A stretch of 64,000 nucleotides of DNA, from positions 241,324,332 through 241,388,331 of the forward strand of contig NC_081409.1 of the NCBI RefSeq assembly GCF_030272615.1, given 5' to 3'. This stretch comes from Cryptomeria japonica. Its lineage: Eukaryota; Streptophyta; Pinopsida; Cupressales; Cupressaceae. Shown here one piece after another: positions 33,550 to 45,209 of the stretch; position 1 is the stretch's first letter, and the number at the start of each line of letters is the position of its first letter. Both the position numbers and the translations under genes were made by a program. The notes under the pieces are model-generated. The model saw only the letters and a list, made by a program, of their open reading frames with translations, did no database searches and had not been told where the DNA came from.

Positions 33550-33567
33550 GCCCCATGGTGGGTGCCA
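33550..33567 (-). other. E2 primer binding site
   Basis: The minus strand reads TGGCACCCACCATGGGGC, three bases from the LTR start. It has G-to-A type changes relative to E3. Confidence 0.85.
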
Positions 33568-33570
33568 AAA

Positions 33571-33611
33571 TGTGTCGACTTTAATTTCATTATCAAAATA
33601 CTACCTGCAAC
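33571..33611 (-). repeat. E2 5' LTR, first fragment
   Basis: 41 bases matching 17412-17452, cut by E3. The LTR continues at 52260. The last five bases, GCAAC, are the left target duplication of E3. Confidence 0.92.
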
Positions 33612-35034
33612 TGTATGCGGGAAAAGCGGAACAATAGAACTTAAAATGCGAAAAATGAAGCCTTAGGAGCCTTGCTCACACACCCACAAGACTTCTTGGT
33701 GCAAGTTATGGAGTCATTAAGAATGACTCAACTTCCCAAGGTTGGTTCCATGGTTCTCTATCTCACAAGGTCCCTCAAACCAATGTCTTTACTCTCAGAC
33801 CACTGAGCAAAGTGGTTTAGGGATGACAAATGCAAGAACGAGGGATGCTTTGGTTGATTTTAAGATGAAATGAATCTTAAGCTATGCATGATCCTATAAA
33901 TGCAATAAACTAGATTATAATATGACAAGATTAGTAGCAAGACTATCCTAGCATGCTATACTAGTCTATGATTAAGCTAAATGATAAGGAAAATACTCTA
34001 AACATGCATATTTAGATTAATTCCTATTGAAAAGAGAGGCCAAATGATGAGCACAAATGATATATTAAAGCTTGGATGGATTTTAGTACAAGTATGATGC
34101 TAAAGACTTGGATCCCTAAAAATGGAGGATGGAGAGCTCTATTTATAGCAAAAATAGGGCAATAGAAGGCCAAGATTGAAAGAGTTAATCAAGGGTTGAG
34201 TTTGAAAGTTGGGAATCCATGTTTGGAATTTGCACCAATGAAATGGTGACAAATGTCAACATAAGGTTGGGTTGAGAAGAGAGTTAGGAAGCATTAAATG
34301 CTTGAGAAGACCTCATGGTTACCTTAGGGGGTAAGGGTTAAGGTTAGGTTAAGGTTAGGTTAGGGTTATCCAATGGATAAAGGTTTTATCCAAAGGATAA
34401 ACCCTTGTGCAAAGGATTAAGAACTAACTATGGTCAAAGCAATAAATGCTTGATGAGACCCTTGGGTTACATGGAGGTTGAGTTTAGAGAAAGTCTCTAA
34501 TCATGCAAGAGGGTTGAGTTAACCATTAATGGTTTGGAAGAGAAAGTTGTTGGAGACTTGAAGCCTTTAATGGTTATCAAAGACTTTAAGGGTTTGAGAA
34601 GTGACTTCCCCTTGCTTAGGGATGTAACAATATTTAGGAGATGGGTTAGGCTAAATTAGAAGTGATTAGAAGAATCTAGAAGGGGTTAGGCATAGGGTTT
34701 AGGAGGCAAGCGGGAGATGTAGGATTTTGCAAGTGGATGGAGAAATAATAGGATTTAATTGAAATAAAATTAATTTAATTCAATCTGGTTGGGATTCCCT
34801 ATTTAATTAAATGTAAATTAATTAGAAGGTTTAGAAGAATAGATTATATCAAATAAAATGATTTATTCAATTAAATGACCTAAAAGGGGGTTAATTGAAT
34901 TTAATTAAATAAATTGAGTAGTTTACTTAATTAAATAGAGGAATGTGGATAATTTAATTAAATTAGATTTAATTAAATATAGAAATGAACATAAAATATT
35001 CATTTAGGAATATAGTCATTTTTATACGTCTACA
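33612..35034 (-). repeat. E3 3' LTR
   Basis: 1423 bases, TGTAGACGTA to CCGCATACA in element direction. It contains a telomere-like run of GGTTAGG and GGGTTA words (34324-34368), an inverted GGATAAA/TTTATCC (34375-34391), a TATA box CTATAAATAG (minus strand, 34138-34147), and a TTAATTAAAT-rich U3 (34740-34980). Confidence 0.94.
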
Positions 35035-35049
35035 TTTTGCCCATCTTTG
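35035..35049 (-). other. E3 polypurine tract
   Basis: The minus strand reads AAAGATGGGCAAAA just before the 3' LTR. Confidence 0.8.
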
Positions 35050-35360
35050 AAGTGACGTGTGTGCACATGTTAATTCAAAGAAAATGATGTGTCGCTAAAA
35101 TTTGATTATGATCAGTGTTGTTTTTAGATTTTCATGTCATGCCCCAGATTTGATAAATGATGTTTGATAATGCCCCCTTGGGAGATGAATCAAAATTTGG
35201 AAAATTTGATTTGATTTGATAATTGTGTTTGCATTGTAAAATTTTGGCTATGTTGAATGCTAAAATTGATTCATCTCCCAATATTGATGTGTGCGAGGAT
35301 ATGAGGAAGACCACGAGCGAATTACATTCTCAATCCCCTAACCCTAATTTTATTTTACCC

Positions 35361-35367
35361 TATAAAA
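35361..35367 (+). promoter_or_regulatory. TATA box of E3 antisense gene
   Basis: TATAAAA on the plus strand, 82 bases before the antisense ATG at 35443. A CCCCCTTGGGAG motif stands upstream at about 35168. The interval 35050-35360 holds no gene. Confidence 0.68.
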
Positions 35368-35602
35368 GGGGAAAAGTGCAATGTTTTGTCTCATTTGTGT
35401 TTGTTTGACTTTGGAGAGAGAGACTTTTAAAGAGAAGACAAAATGCCTATTCCATATTCTACGCATCGATTCGAGCGCGTTCGGATGTATCGGAGGCCTG
35501 CCGCATATGGACCACCGATAAGTCAACCTGGTTGACCCCTTTTTGATTTTTTATTTTGTCATTTTTGGTCATGTTTTAGATTTTAGGATGCGGTTTTTTC
35601 AT

Positions 35603-36075
35603 TTTAGCGCATATAGGTAGTCGATTAGCACATACGAAAACTTTCGTAGCGCATGGGGTGTTAAATTTTGGGTAGCGTTCGAAAACTTAGGGTAGCACAT
35701 AGATTTTCTAGGTTAGCGCATAGTCATAGATTAGTGCATTAGGGACACAGGGTAGTGCAGAGCGTTGAAAGGGTAGCGCATCGGGTAAACCTAGCACATT
35801 GGGTGCACAGGGGGTCGCATGGGTAGGGGTAAGTAGTGCGTAGGTTTGACCTAGCGCATAGGGTTAGATAGGTGGCGTAGACATGGGCTAGGTTAGTGCA
35901 TGATAGAGGTTTTAGCGCTTAGGGTAGATTAGATAGCACATTGGAAGGAACAGGTAGCGCATAGAGTCAAACTAGCACGTCAGGTAGATAGGATGGCGCA
36001 TGGAGAAAACAGGTTAGCGCATGGGATAGGTTTAGCGCGTAACCAAATTTAGTTAGCGCATGTGGTAGGTTTTGT
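35603..36075 (+). repeat. E3 motif array in antisense intron (TAGCGCAT)
   Basis: At least 18 copies about 20-40 bases apart: TTAGCGCATATAGG (35605), TAGCGCATGGGG (35648), TTAGCGCATAG (35713), GTAGCGCATCGGG (35772), CTAGCGCATAGGG (35852), TTAGCGCATGGG (36015), TTAGCGCATGTGG (36054), and variants with CACAT, TGCAT or CGTAG. The reverse complement stands in the leader. Confidence 0.9.
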
Positions 36076-36302
36076 GAGATAGGATGATTTGTGAATGAGG
36101 AAAATTTGTAGGATAAGGTCAGTTTTGCTGGGATAAGTGCAATTTATTTGTTTTTGTGTCTGCTGTCATGGTTTTGATAGTTTGTCCAATATGAGTGCTA
36201 ATATAACTTGGTTTGATTTGCGATTTTTTAAGTTATTTATAGATATTAACGTGGAATTGATATGAACTTGATTTGATTTGCATTATTTCAAGTTGATATA
36301 CG

Positions 36303-36500
36303 TGAAGCTTGAAGTGTGTTACAAGCTGATATGATTGTGGAACTTGAGTTGTGTTACAAGTTGATATGGGTTGGAAACTTGAGTTGTGTTACAAGTTGAT
36401 GTGATGTGGAAACTTGAGTTGTGTTACAAGTTTGATATGATTTTTGAAAACTTGAGTTGTATTACAAGTTGATATGGATGGATATGATGTAGAACTTGAT
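36303..36500 (+). repeat. Tandem repeat of about 36-40 bases in E3 intron
   Basis: Five copies of GAAACTTGAGTTGTGTTACA followed by AGTTGATATG, from 36303 to about 36482, with a decayed sixth. Confidence 0.85.
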
Positions 36501-38624
36501 TAGATTTTCAAAGTTTTCAAGTTTTTGATTGGATTTTGATTTTGATATCTATGTTTTGATGAGGAAACTAATATTGAACTTGTTGTGCTATTTGATAGGA
36601 GCGATTGGGAGTGGTTCAATCACACGAGCGGTTCTCGAGACCATGGGCATTGATACCACGGTTGTCACAGGCTGATCTAGACACTATTGATAGATGCAGC
36701 TTGTCTTCCCAACTAGATATGCCTCAGTTTACTGTGAACTGGGGTTTACTTATAGCGCTTGCAGAGAGATGGCACAGTGACACGAATACCTTCCACTTTG
36801 CCACAAGGGAGATGATAGTGCCCCAGAGGATTGTTACCGGATCTTGCGTATACCTGTAGTAGGTGCACTACTACCTAATGAGCAGTCAGAGGAGGGCGGG
36901 ACAGAGGCACTTCGCTGGATATTTCACGATGACACAGTGTGTGGATATGAGGTCCCTTGGCAGGAGTTTCTGGATTTGGACTATGCGCCTCTTCCATCGG
37001 TACTAGCAGGCTTTATAGGTGGTTTTCTATGTCCCGACCACAGGTCGAAGGGACTATCCATAGGATGGGGACTGGTGCTGGAGGAGATGGTTACACAGGG
37101 TCGCAAGTTCACATGGGGATCAGCCATGCTAGCCCATTTGTACAGGGACTTGCATGAGGTAGTCTACCTAGGTTACAACAGTTTGTCAGCTGGCGTGACA
37201 CTTCTATAGGTATGGTGTTGGGAGCACATTCCCATAGCTACGCCACTGGTGGATAGAGATAGGCCTGTTGGGCATGCATACCCATATGGATACAGGGGGT
37301 TAGTTGTCAGCGGAAGTTGGGCAAGATGGAGCATTGGAGGAGGGTATTGGATGACATTGATACAATCATATGACGACCGTATACAGGTTGTGAGGTTTGG
37401 GCTAAGGATGGGCTAGAGATGCCGTACATCTTTATGACTCAATTTTTGATAGGGCGGACCCCATTTGTGATCGAGAGATTCTTGGTTACTAGAGTTTTGC
37501 GGCAGTATGGTCGCCAGTAGGGGATACCATAGGGGACCTGTTTGTATGCGCATCGGAAGAAGGATATACCAGATTGGGGCCCGACTATTGACAGTGCGGC
37601 GGCTGTAGAGGAGTTTGTGCAGTTAGCGGGCCAGACATGGGACTATGCCCCTGAGATACTAGATGTTGGTATGATGGATGAGTTTGCCAGATTGTTTGCA
37701 GCTCGTGCCATGGCAAGGATATCAGATCCAGTGGAGATGCGGCCTGCTTTCGATGATGATGAGGATGAGGGAGGTGGAGATGGGGATAAGGGAGATGATG
37801 GAGGAGGATGATGAGGGAGAGGATACCAGGGGAGGAGAGGAGACAGGGGCAGAGATGGTGGTGATAGAGGGTTGAGAGAGCGGTTCAATGAGCTGTGATG
37901 GATATAGGGAGAGAAGGATTGGCGATTGGAGCAGGGGATGAGGGGAGAGTAGCAAAGGTGATAGCAGCGGTGGGAGGGACTGATGAGCTGAGACGACCAG
38001 CTCAAAGGAGGAGGACTTATGTGCTACCTCCTCCAACACCGAGGATAGGGGGAAGGACATGGAGTGCATCTTCCTAGGTACCCCTTCAGGGCCGAGTTCT
38101 GACGCATCGAGAGGATGCTCAGATTAGGACCCTACAGGTGACAGTGCAGCAGCTGCAGGCACAATTACTGGCGCAACAGCGTCAGATTACACAACTGACC
38201 ACCGAGAATGATGCTAAGATAGAGCGGTGGGGTCGAGCAGAGGAGCTCGCAATGAGCTTGCAAAGAGCGGCAGCAGGTGGCCCGATGAGAGACACCTTAA
38301 GAGAGATGGCCTTGAGAGCCAAGGAGGTGAAGTACTACCAGTGCCATTATGAGGATGCGGTGCCTAGGGAGCGTCGAGTACAGAGTTTTATGCAGTCGAG
38401 ATCGAGTTGATCTTGAGAGACTGGTTTGCGGTCAAAGGGTAGAGGTGTGACAGGGCCTCATAGACAGGATCCTCTTGGAGATCTAGGGGCTAGGACATCT
38501 GCATCAAGACCATCTCCCTCAAAAGATAGTCACTCTTGAGAGACGTTGTCTCTATTGTATTTTTTATCATTATTTTTGTTGTATTGGGCATAGACATGAC
38601 ATATATTGTACATTGATCATTTGT

Positions 38625-38661
<37 letters not shown>
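38625..38661. repeat. (AT)n microsatellite
   Basis: About 18 AT units, between the end of the E3 antisense gene and the tandem repeat at 38818. Confidence 0.92.
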
Positions 38662-38662
<1 letters not shown>

Positions 38663-38817
38663 GACACCATTTTCTTTGATCATGTGATGTGTTATGGATT
38701 TATGCTTTTTATATGCTTGAGCTTATTCTATGATGATGTAATGCTTAGATAGATGTATGTGATATGAATGCATGTTGTTATGAGATGTATCTTGAAAATG
38801 AGATGTATGATGTGATA

Positions 38818-38946
38818 ATGATGTGCAACAACTTGTGAAATGATATGCAACTACTTGTAAAATGATATGCAACTAATTGTAAAATGGTATGCAACTAATT
38901 GTTTTTGATATGCAACTAATTGTAAAATGATATGCAATTAATTATT
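38818..38946 (+). repeat. Tandem repeat of about 22-24 bases in E3 spacer
   Basis: Six copies of ATGATATGCAACTAATTGTA with small changes. E2 has looser AAATGCAACTAA words in the same place (22080-22400). Confidence 0.85.
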
Positions 38947-39055
38947 TTTGGAGCATCCTCATTCTGCATTTGTCATCCGATATAGCCACATGTTATTTGC
39001 TTTCGATAGATATATCATCATTGAGCATTGATTGATCTTGGGATATGTTGAAAAT

Positions 39056-39170
39056 TTATACAAGTATAATGGTATAATTGAACCATGATGACCTAAGAAA
39101 AATTTACATGATGTTTGATTTTGCAAGATAGCACAAGCGTCAAGGTATAATTGAACCAGGATGTCCTGAG
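39056..39170 (+). repeat. Two direct repeats of about 42 bases in E3 spacer
   Basis: Copies near 39057 and 39130 share ACAAG, GGTATAATTGAACCA and GATGaCCTgAG. The counterpart pairs are at 4421 (E1) and 22642 (E2). Confidence 0.75.
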
Positions 39171-39807
39171 TGCAGATTGCGTATAAACAGACAAGATTAA
39201 ACCATTTGTATGCGTAAAGTGGAATCATGTCTTCAGTGATGTGTTGAATCATGGCCCGAGACAAGTATTTACACAGTACAAATGATCGCCTCACAGACAA
39301 AAAACTAACAAAATATTGGAGTTTCCTGATGTTTCTCTAGCTCGAAGCATTGTGGAGAAAATGCAGAGAATCCAATAGTTCAAAAAGTTCAAATGCAAGA
39401 ATAGTCAAAACTTTATGCAATATGCAAACATTTGATACTTTAGAAAATCATCCATCATATTTCTTTTGTGATTCCTTGTGTGATTGATCAATGTTTTGCT
39501 TTGTGTGAGCCTTTGTTTGTTGGATATGATGTTCTGAGTTTTGCAAATAGTTTTGATGGTTTGAACATGCTGCAAGTTTTAGACGGTTATTGCCCCTATC
39601 TAAGTGTACCTCTTGATGCGAATATATACAGTGATTACCAAGCCATGGTGAGATGTGGTGAAAGGCTAGATGGAGAAATTAGGATAGTGACTACGCTAAG
39701 TATGTCCTGAATGGATATTTGTGATAAAATGTCGGGTGATGGCCGATAGTGCTTTATTACGAAGATAAGGAAATGGATATAGATAGAGGAGCTATTCTTT
39801 CATAATA

Positions 39808-39830
39808 GCGCCTGTTACCAGGTTTTCACC
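39808..39830 (-). other. Conserved stem-loop after integrase (E3)
   Basis: The plus strand reads GCGCCTGTTACCAGG, then TTTTCACC. The minus strand CCTG-GTAA-CAGG has a GNRA-type loop. Confidence 0.65.
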
Positions 39831-39959
39831 AGTTGCTTTTATTGTACCTTTTTATTTATTTTTTCTTACTTTTCTGATTTTTTTACTTTTCCGTGTATTA
39901 GACTACTCAAGTGTAGTATTTCTTCAGATGGATGTTGTTAGTTGGTTTGTCGAGCACAT

Positions 39960-41190
39960 CTCCTTCTGAAGTTGTTAGCTGATAAGAACCTGATCCATAG
40001 ACTGATATGATGACATAGGGACCTAACCAATTAGGTTCAAATTTCCCTTTCTTTTCCCGATATTGCTGATTTCTAGGATTTTCCTTGAGTACTAGATCAC
40101 CAGCTTAAAAAATCTGGGGAATAACTTTGTGGTTGTAGCTTCTGCACATGCGTTGCTAATAGGCTTTGAGATGAGTATAAGCAAGCTGGCGTCTTTCATC
40201 CAATAGTTCAAGTTCTTGCAGTCGATTAACTCGATACTCTTCATCTGGGATTAAGCCTTTTAGAGAGAATCTGAGAGATGGAATTTCTATCTCTGGTGGT
40301 AAAATAGCTTCAGATCCATATACCAATGAGTATGGTGTAGCTCCGGTAGGTGTGCGAATGCTAGTTCTGTATGCCCAAAGTGCTGGATTAAGCTGCACAT
40401 GCCAATCTTTGCCTGCATCATTCACTATTTTCTTTAGGATTTTAAATATTGTCTTGTTGGATGCTTCTGCTTGACCATTCCCCTATGGGTAGTAAGGTGT
40501 AGAGAAACGATGTTGGATTTTGAATTTTTCACATAGTTCTTGGACATCTTGGTTTTTGAAAGGTCATCCATTATCAATGATGATGGAACTCGTGATGTCA
40601 TATATGTAGATAAGATAGTTAAGGATAAAAGAGGCAATTTGTTTCCCAGTCACCGTGGTCATGGGGACTGCTTCAATCCATTTGGTAAAGTACTCTGTTG
40701 CAGTTGTAATGAACTTGTGTCCATTTGAAGAGGAAGGATGAATTTTGCCGACTAAGTCCAAACCCCACTGACAAAAGGGCCAGGATGTTGTGAAAGGTTG
40801 TAGTTCTTGTGCTAGTGCATGTATCAAATTGTCATGGATCTAGCATTTAGGACACTTCTTGGCAAAGTGGTAAGAATATTTTTCCATTGTAGGCCAGTAG
40901 TATCCCATCCTTAGAAGCTTTTTAGCAAGAGTAGTACCACTAGAATGTGTGCCACAAATACCTTCGTGAAGCTCATGTAAAGTAGAGTCAGATTCGTTAC
41001 GATCAAGGCAACGAAGAAGAGTACCATCTAGACCTCAACGATACAAAGTATCAACAGTAAGGGTATAAAGGGTAGCTTGTCGAATAAATTTACGTTTTGT
41101 TTCGGGATAAATTAATGGGTATGATATTGTTCTTTAGATACTCATATATCAGTCCATACAATGGAGAGTCTGAACCAGTTAAGGCATAGA
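39960..41190 (-). pseudogene. E3 integrase
   Basis: Zinc-binding part HEGICGTHSSG (about 40965) and KCPKC (about 40850). DDE core: QWGLDLVGKI (about 40760), IIDNG (about 40570; Thr of TDNG changed to Ile), and GQAEASNK (about 40475), so all three acidic residues remain. Then LNPALWAYRTSIRTPTGATPYSLVYG (given here in part: LNPALWAYRT, TPTGATPYSL) and PPEIEIPSLRFSLKG. The C-terminal part, ENPRNQ and LGPYVI at about 40080-40010, ends near 39960. Stops follow IIDNG and precede GNGQAEAS; a break near 40150 is also present. Confidence 0.88.
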
Positions 41191-41284
41191 TAACCTAGGA
41201 TTCTGAATGGTCATAGGTTGGGGAGAATAGTTGCTCTACCAGAAACTCGTAACGACTCTGTTGTTCTGGAATTTTTAGTAATGA

Positions 41285-41650
41285 AGCAATATTAGCCATT
41301 GCATCGGCTGCTTTGTTGTTTAATCTTGGTATTTGCTCAAAGGTGATGTGTGCAAAATATTGCTTGAAGTCATCCACCATTCACTTATAGGGTAGCAGCT
41401 TGTCATCCTTTGTCTGATAGTCATTGTTGATTTGATTGACGACTAATTGTGAGTCTCTGTAGACTTTCAACTCTGTGATTTTCCATTGTATGACCATTTT
41501 GATGCCTATAACTAATGCCTTATATTCAGCCACATTATTTGTGCATGGGAACATAAGCCTATATGATCTCGGTATAGTGTGTCCTTCCAGAGTGATGAAT
41601 AGAATGCCAGCACCTGAACCATGTTGTGTGTAGGATCCATCAAAGTATAG
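41285..41650 (-). pseudogene. E3 second (archaeal-type) RNase H, all acidic residues present
   Basis: LYFDGSYTQHGSGAGILF (about 41650), NNVAEYKALVIG (about 41535), VYRDSQLVVNQ (about 41465), and KAADAMANIAS (about 41305). This is the best kept copy of the domain in the window. A stop near 41380 (PYK, then stop, where MVDDF follows) interrupts it before the last Asp. The domain lies between classical RNase H and integrase as in all Tat elements. Confidence 0.88.
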
Positions 41651-43000
41651 GGTCCATTGTTTGGTAGAGATAGCAAGAATGTCCCTATCTGGAAATTCAA
41701 TCTCCATAGTTTGTTTTCCTAGTAGTGGTGCTTCTACTAGTTGATCAGCAATTGCTTGTCCCTTGATAGCTCTTCACTCCGTATAGTGGATGTCAAATTC
41801 ACTGAGAATCATGACCTATTTAGCCAATCGGTCTATAAGAGCTACCTTGTTGAGTAAATATTTGAGAGGATCAATTTTTGCAACTAGCTTGATTGTGTGA
41901 GCTAGCATGTAATGGCGAAACTTTTGAGAGGTGAAAACCACAGCTAAACAGGCTTTCTCAATAAAGGTATAATTCAGCTCATAGCCACTCAATGTCCTGC
42001 TGATGTAGTATATTGCTCGTTCTTTTCCTTGTTGATCTTCTTGTGCTAACAATGCCCCTAGAGATTTATTTGTTGTTGAAATATAGAGAATAAGTGGCTT
42101 TCCTGTTGTTAGTGGTACCAGAACTAGTTGATTCATCAGATATTACTTGATTTGATAGAAGGATTCGGCACACTTGGATTCCCATATGAACGATACATTT
42201 TTATGTAGCAGATGATTGAATGGTAGGCTTTTATCTGCTAGTTGGGCGATGAATCACCTGATTGATTGGAGTCGTCCTTATAGCGACCTAAGTTGACTGA
42301 TATTCTTTGGTGATGGCATCTCCATAATGGCTTGTACCTTTGTTGGATCCACTTCAATTCCCTTTTCTAAGACTATGTAGCCTAGTAACTTGCCTGATGT
42401 AACCCCGAAGACACACTTCTTAGGGTTGAACCTGACTTGGAATTTCTCCAATCGATCAAAAATCTTTGTTAAGATGCTTAGGTGGTCTGCTCTGGTGAAG
42501 GATTTAGCTAGTAAATCATCCACATAATCTTCCATGAAGGTATGCATCATGTCATGGAATATTGTTGTCATTTCTCGTTGATAATTTGCCCCTGCATTCT
42601 TTAAGCTAAAAGACATGACATTCCAACAATACGTTCCCCAAGGACAGGTGAACGCTGTTTTATCTTGATCCTCCGGAACAATCTTGATTTGGTTATAGCC
42701 TGAGAAACTGTCCTTTAGTGATAGCATTGCATGGCCCACTGTGAGGTCTACAATTATGTCAATACTTGGCAAAAGAAAGTCATCCTTTGGACAGGGGTTG
42801 TTGACATCTCTAAAATCTGTGCATATTCTGATACTGCCATCTGGTTTTGAAACTGGTACGATGTTGGAAATCCATTCTGCATAGTCGATGGTTTGGATGA
42901 ATCTGAAATCTAATAGTTTCTTTAGTTCAGCTTTGACCATGAGTGCCACATGGGGATTCATTTTTCTCAGTTTTTGCTGAACTGACTTAATTCATGGAGC
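41651..43000 (-). pseudogene. E3 reverse transcriptase and RNase H
   Basis: RT 42961-42278: VSKPDGSIRICTDFRDVN, FSGYNQIKI, TYCWNVMSF, catalytic YVDDLLAKS at about 42520, and FNPKKCVFGVTSGKLLGY. A stop at about 42277 follows SQLRSL. RNase H 42136-41816: LSGYELNYTFIEKACLAVVF and HYMLAHTIKLVAKIDPL. The frame is open for 227 residues in the RT, the longest undamaged catalytic piece in the window. Confidence 0.93.
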
Positions 43001-44560
43001 CATAGATAAGTGATGCATGATCAATTGTGGATTGATCCCGGGCATATCTGTGTATGCCCAAGCAAAGTTGATTTGCTTTTCTTTAAAAAATTTGGTAAAT
43101 TCTGATCTTTCTGCTTCTGTCAAAGATTCTGCAAGGTGTATATTTTTGGCTGCTTCTATAGTACCAATGTTGATTGATTGAGTGGGCTCAATCAATATGG
43201 GCCATTGCTCATGAAAATGTTTAGGAAGAGTGTCAAGTCTCCCATCTTTAGGTGCCTTAAAAAGGTTTTCACCCTCAAATGCGTCCTTCATTTTTACTTT
43301 TTTGTGATCTAGAGCTGCCATTGACTGGTTTTTAGCATCAGATCCTTTATTTGGTTTATTTTTGCGACAGAGAGACTTGGCACTCCCTTGGTTGCAGACA
43401 TCGTTACTTTGTTCATTGGTAGAGCCTGTTTCTGGATTGACGGTACATAGATAGTGAATAATAGATTCATCGTTTGGGAAAATCTGTATATCATGTATTT
43501 CGGGTTCGTCCTAGTCGATGAGGTCAGGAAAGACAAGTGGTAAGGAATTGTTTGGTGGATCAAGTTCTGTTGCGGTAAGTGTCAGGATAGAGGTGTCATT
43601 ATGATTGGTTTGGGTGCTAAAGAAGTCCAGGATTTCATCGAGGTATTTGATGGTATCATCCTCCGTATAGACTTGTTCATAATGCTTTTGCTCGCTTTCC
43701 TTAGCGTCATAGATATTTTGTGGTCCAAATTCAAGTAGTCTAATTTATGCGGCATGTTCTTCTTGAGAAAGGGATATGGAAATAGTATTTTCAGCGGTAT
43801 CTTCAGTAGCATTTGAGAAGCTACCCCATTCATATTCATTGGAATCAGTCTTAGAGTTATCATCCCAGATCTTTTCAGTGCTGTAAACAGGTATGTTGAA
43901 GGGCAAAAATAGATCTTTGATAATTGATACTATTTTGTTGGCTTTTTCTAATTCTGCGTCAGATCCTGCTTCTATGCTTTGCATTTGTTCGTAAACTGTT
44001 TCTTCCCAGGGAGGAATGATGTTGCCTTGAGGTGATTCTACCTTGTTGGATATTTGTTTGTGAATATGAGCTACTGTCGTAGATATTGTCTTCTTGTGAA
44101 TGATGGGCTTCCCCTGACATTGCTTCTTTTCTTGATGTTCACATTCCTTACGGATTGTCTTTATTGACTCAAATAATGCTTCTTGTCAGGATTCTTCTTT
44201 GTACTTCTTCTTTGCTTTCCATTGAGGTTTCTGATATTTGCGTGGTATTATCTTTGGTAGTAGAGTGAATTTAAAGCCCAATCCTTTTTTGTCTTTACTA
44301 AATTATGAAGGAGGATCCAAGGGTTCCGTGACACCTTCCTGACACTTACCAATAGGTCCTTTGCCATTGTATCCCATTTGCTACATGATTAAGTAGCCTT
44401 TTCCATATAGGTGTGTGGGTATAGCTATTTCCACAGTAACTGCTTTGTCTTCTTCCTCCTCTTTGTATAGCCAACTAAGGATATCTTTTCCTCGGATTCA
44501 TGTGCTAAAGTGTCGAGCTGAATGAATGTGCCATCGAACTTGGTGATGGGCTGAGTTGCT
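43001..44560 (-). pseudogene. E3 pol linker with G-patch-like segment
   Basis: QMGYNGKGPIGK at about 44365-44330 (a stop stands just before it) is the G-patch-like part. Then QWKAKKKYKEES-like basic sequence, a part with SKTDSNEYEWGSF (about 43850-43810), and a last part with EGENLFKAPKDG and TQSINIGTIEAAK (43321-42992), which ends FAWAYTDMPGINPQLIMHHL, just before RT. The same order as in E1 and E2. Several frame changes. Confidence 0.7.
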
Positions 44561-44568
44561 TGATGTGT

Positions 44569-45200
44569 TCATGTTGTCAGTAATCCATGAGATCTAGGTG
44601 ATGTGGGTAAGCTGGTCAAACACATGGGTTCCAAAGAGTATTCCCCCATGCCCTGTTCTTTGATTTTCATTTTCTGCTTGAAATCTCCAGGTATTGATTT
44701 AGACTTCGCTTGTTGAAGATCTGATGCTATGGGATTCTGTTTCTCTCTATTATGCGGGACCAAACTATCCTGGGCTACCCCCATTGCATTACAATGTTGA
44801 AATGGATTGTGATCAACAGATATAGAAACCTCTTGCCCATTATAGGGGAATTTGACACACTGGTGATATGTAGAAGGTACTACTTGCATTTCATGTATCC
44901 AGGGTCGACCCAATAAGATATTGTAGGTGAGGTCTATGTCTAAGACCTGGCACATAGTATCCTTTTGTATTGGTCCGACTTGAATCGAAACACCATTGTT
45001 CCTTTAGAGGATCTTTCTTCATCATCATATGCCTTTATGGTAATCTTTTTGCCGGGATCAATAGACTCCTCTAAGAAGCCTAATGCACGCATAAGTTTTA
45101 AGGTACATATATTAAGCCCAGCTCCTCCATCTATCAATACTCGTTTTACTCGGTGCTTATAGACGATGACTTCAATATGGAGAGGAGTGTTATGTGGATG
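44569..45200 (-). pseudogene. E3 aspartic protease
   Basis: HRVKRVLIDGGAGLNIC at about 45150-45100, LMRALGFLEESIDPGKKITI, and after a frame break near 44980 the part with [12 protein letters not shown] (about 44900) and [15 protein letters not shown]. The frame runs on from gag without a stop at the catalytic Asp. Same length and spacing as in E1 and E2. Confidence 0.87.
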
Positions 45201-45209
45201 ACTTAGTGA

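Larger units (their letters stand above)
35443..38539 (+). pseudogene. E3 antisense gene: plant mobile domain protein, two exons
   Basis: Exon 1 is 35443-35517, exactly 25 codons, with HRFERVRMYRRPAAYG. The intron is 35518-36598; the donor reads ATAAGT where E1 has GTAAAT, so the donor itself is mutated, and the acceptor is TTGATAG. Exon 2 opens ERLGVVQSHERF. PMD: LAERWHSDTNTFHF (36755), a frameshift at about 36820, then YRILRIP and GGTEALRWIFHDD, GGFLCPDHRSKGL, a stop at 37207, CWEHIPIATP, a further frame break at about 37270-37330, and GRTPFVIERFLVTRVLRQYG near 37450-37518. Then EFARLFAARAMA, an Asp/Gly-rich part (37740-37810), and a clear heptad region LQVTVQQLQAQLLAQQRQIT (38127-38185) before a basic Ser/Pro tail ending at 38539. 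Host relatives are MAIN-like PMD proteins; the element role is unknown. Confidence 0.85.
38540..39807. other. E3 spacer between antisense gene and integrase
   Basis: Non-coding. It holds the AT microsatellite, the tandem repeat 38818-38946, the direct repeats 39056-39170 and unique sequence to 39800. The frame at 39468-39710 has no relative in E1 or E2. Confidence 0.7.

Noticed and set aside
34324-34368. GGTTAGG and GGGTTA words considered as an internal telomere block
   Set aside because: Short, irregular and present in both E3 LTRs, so it is part of the LTR.
35603-36075. Evenly spaced repeats considered as a CRISPR array
   Set aside because: The repeats are only about 8-12 bases and degenerate, there are no cas genes, and the setting is a plant retrotransposon intron.
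37643-38069. Minus-strand frames opposite the E3 antisense gene, rich in Ser and Pro
   Set aside because: They are mirror reads of the Gly/Asp-rich coding segment on the plus strand.
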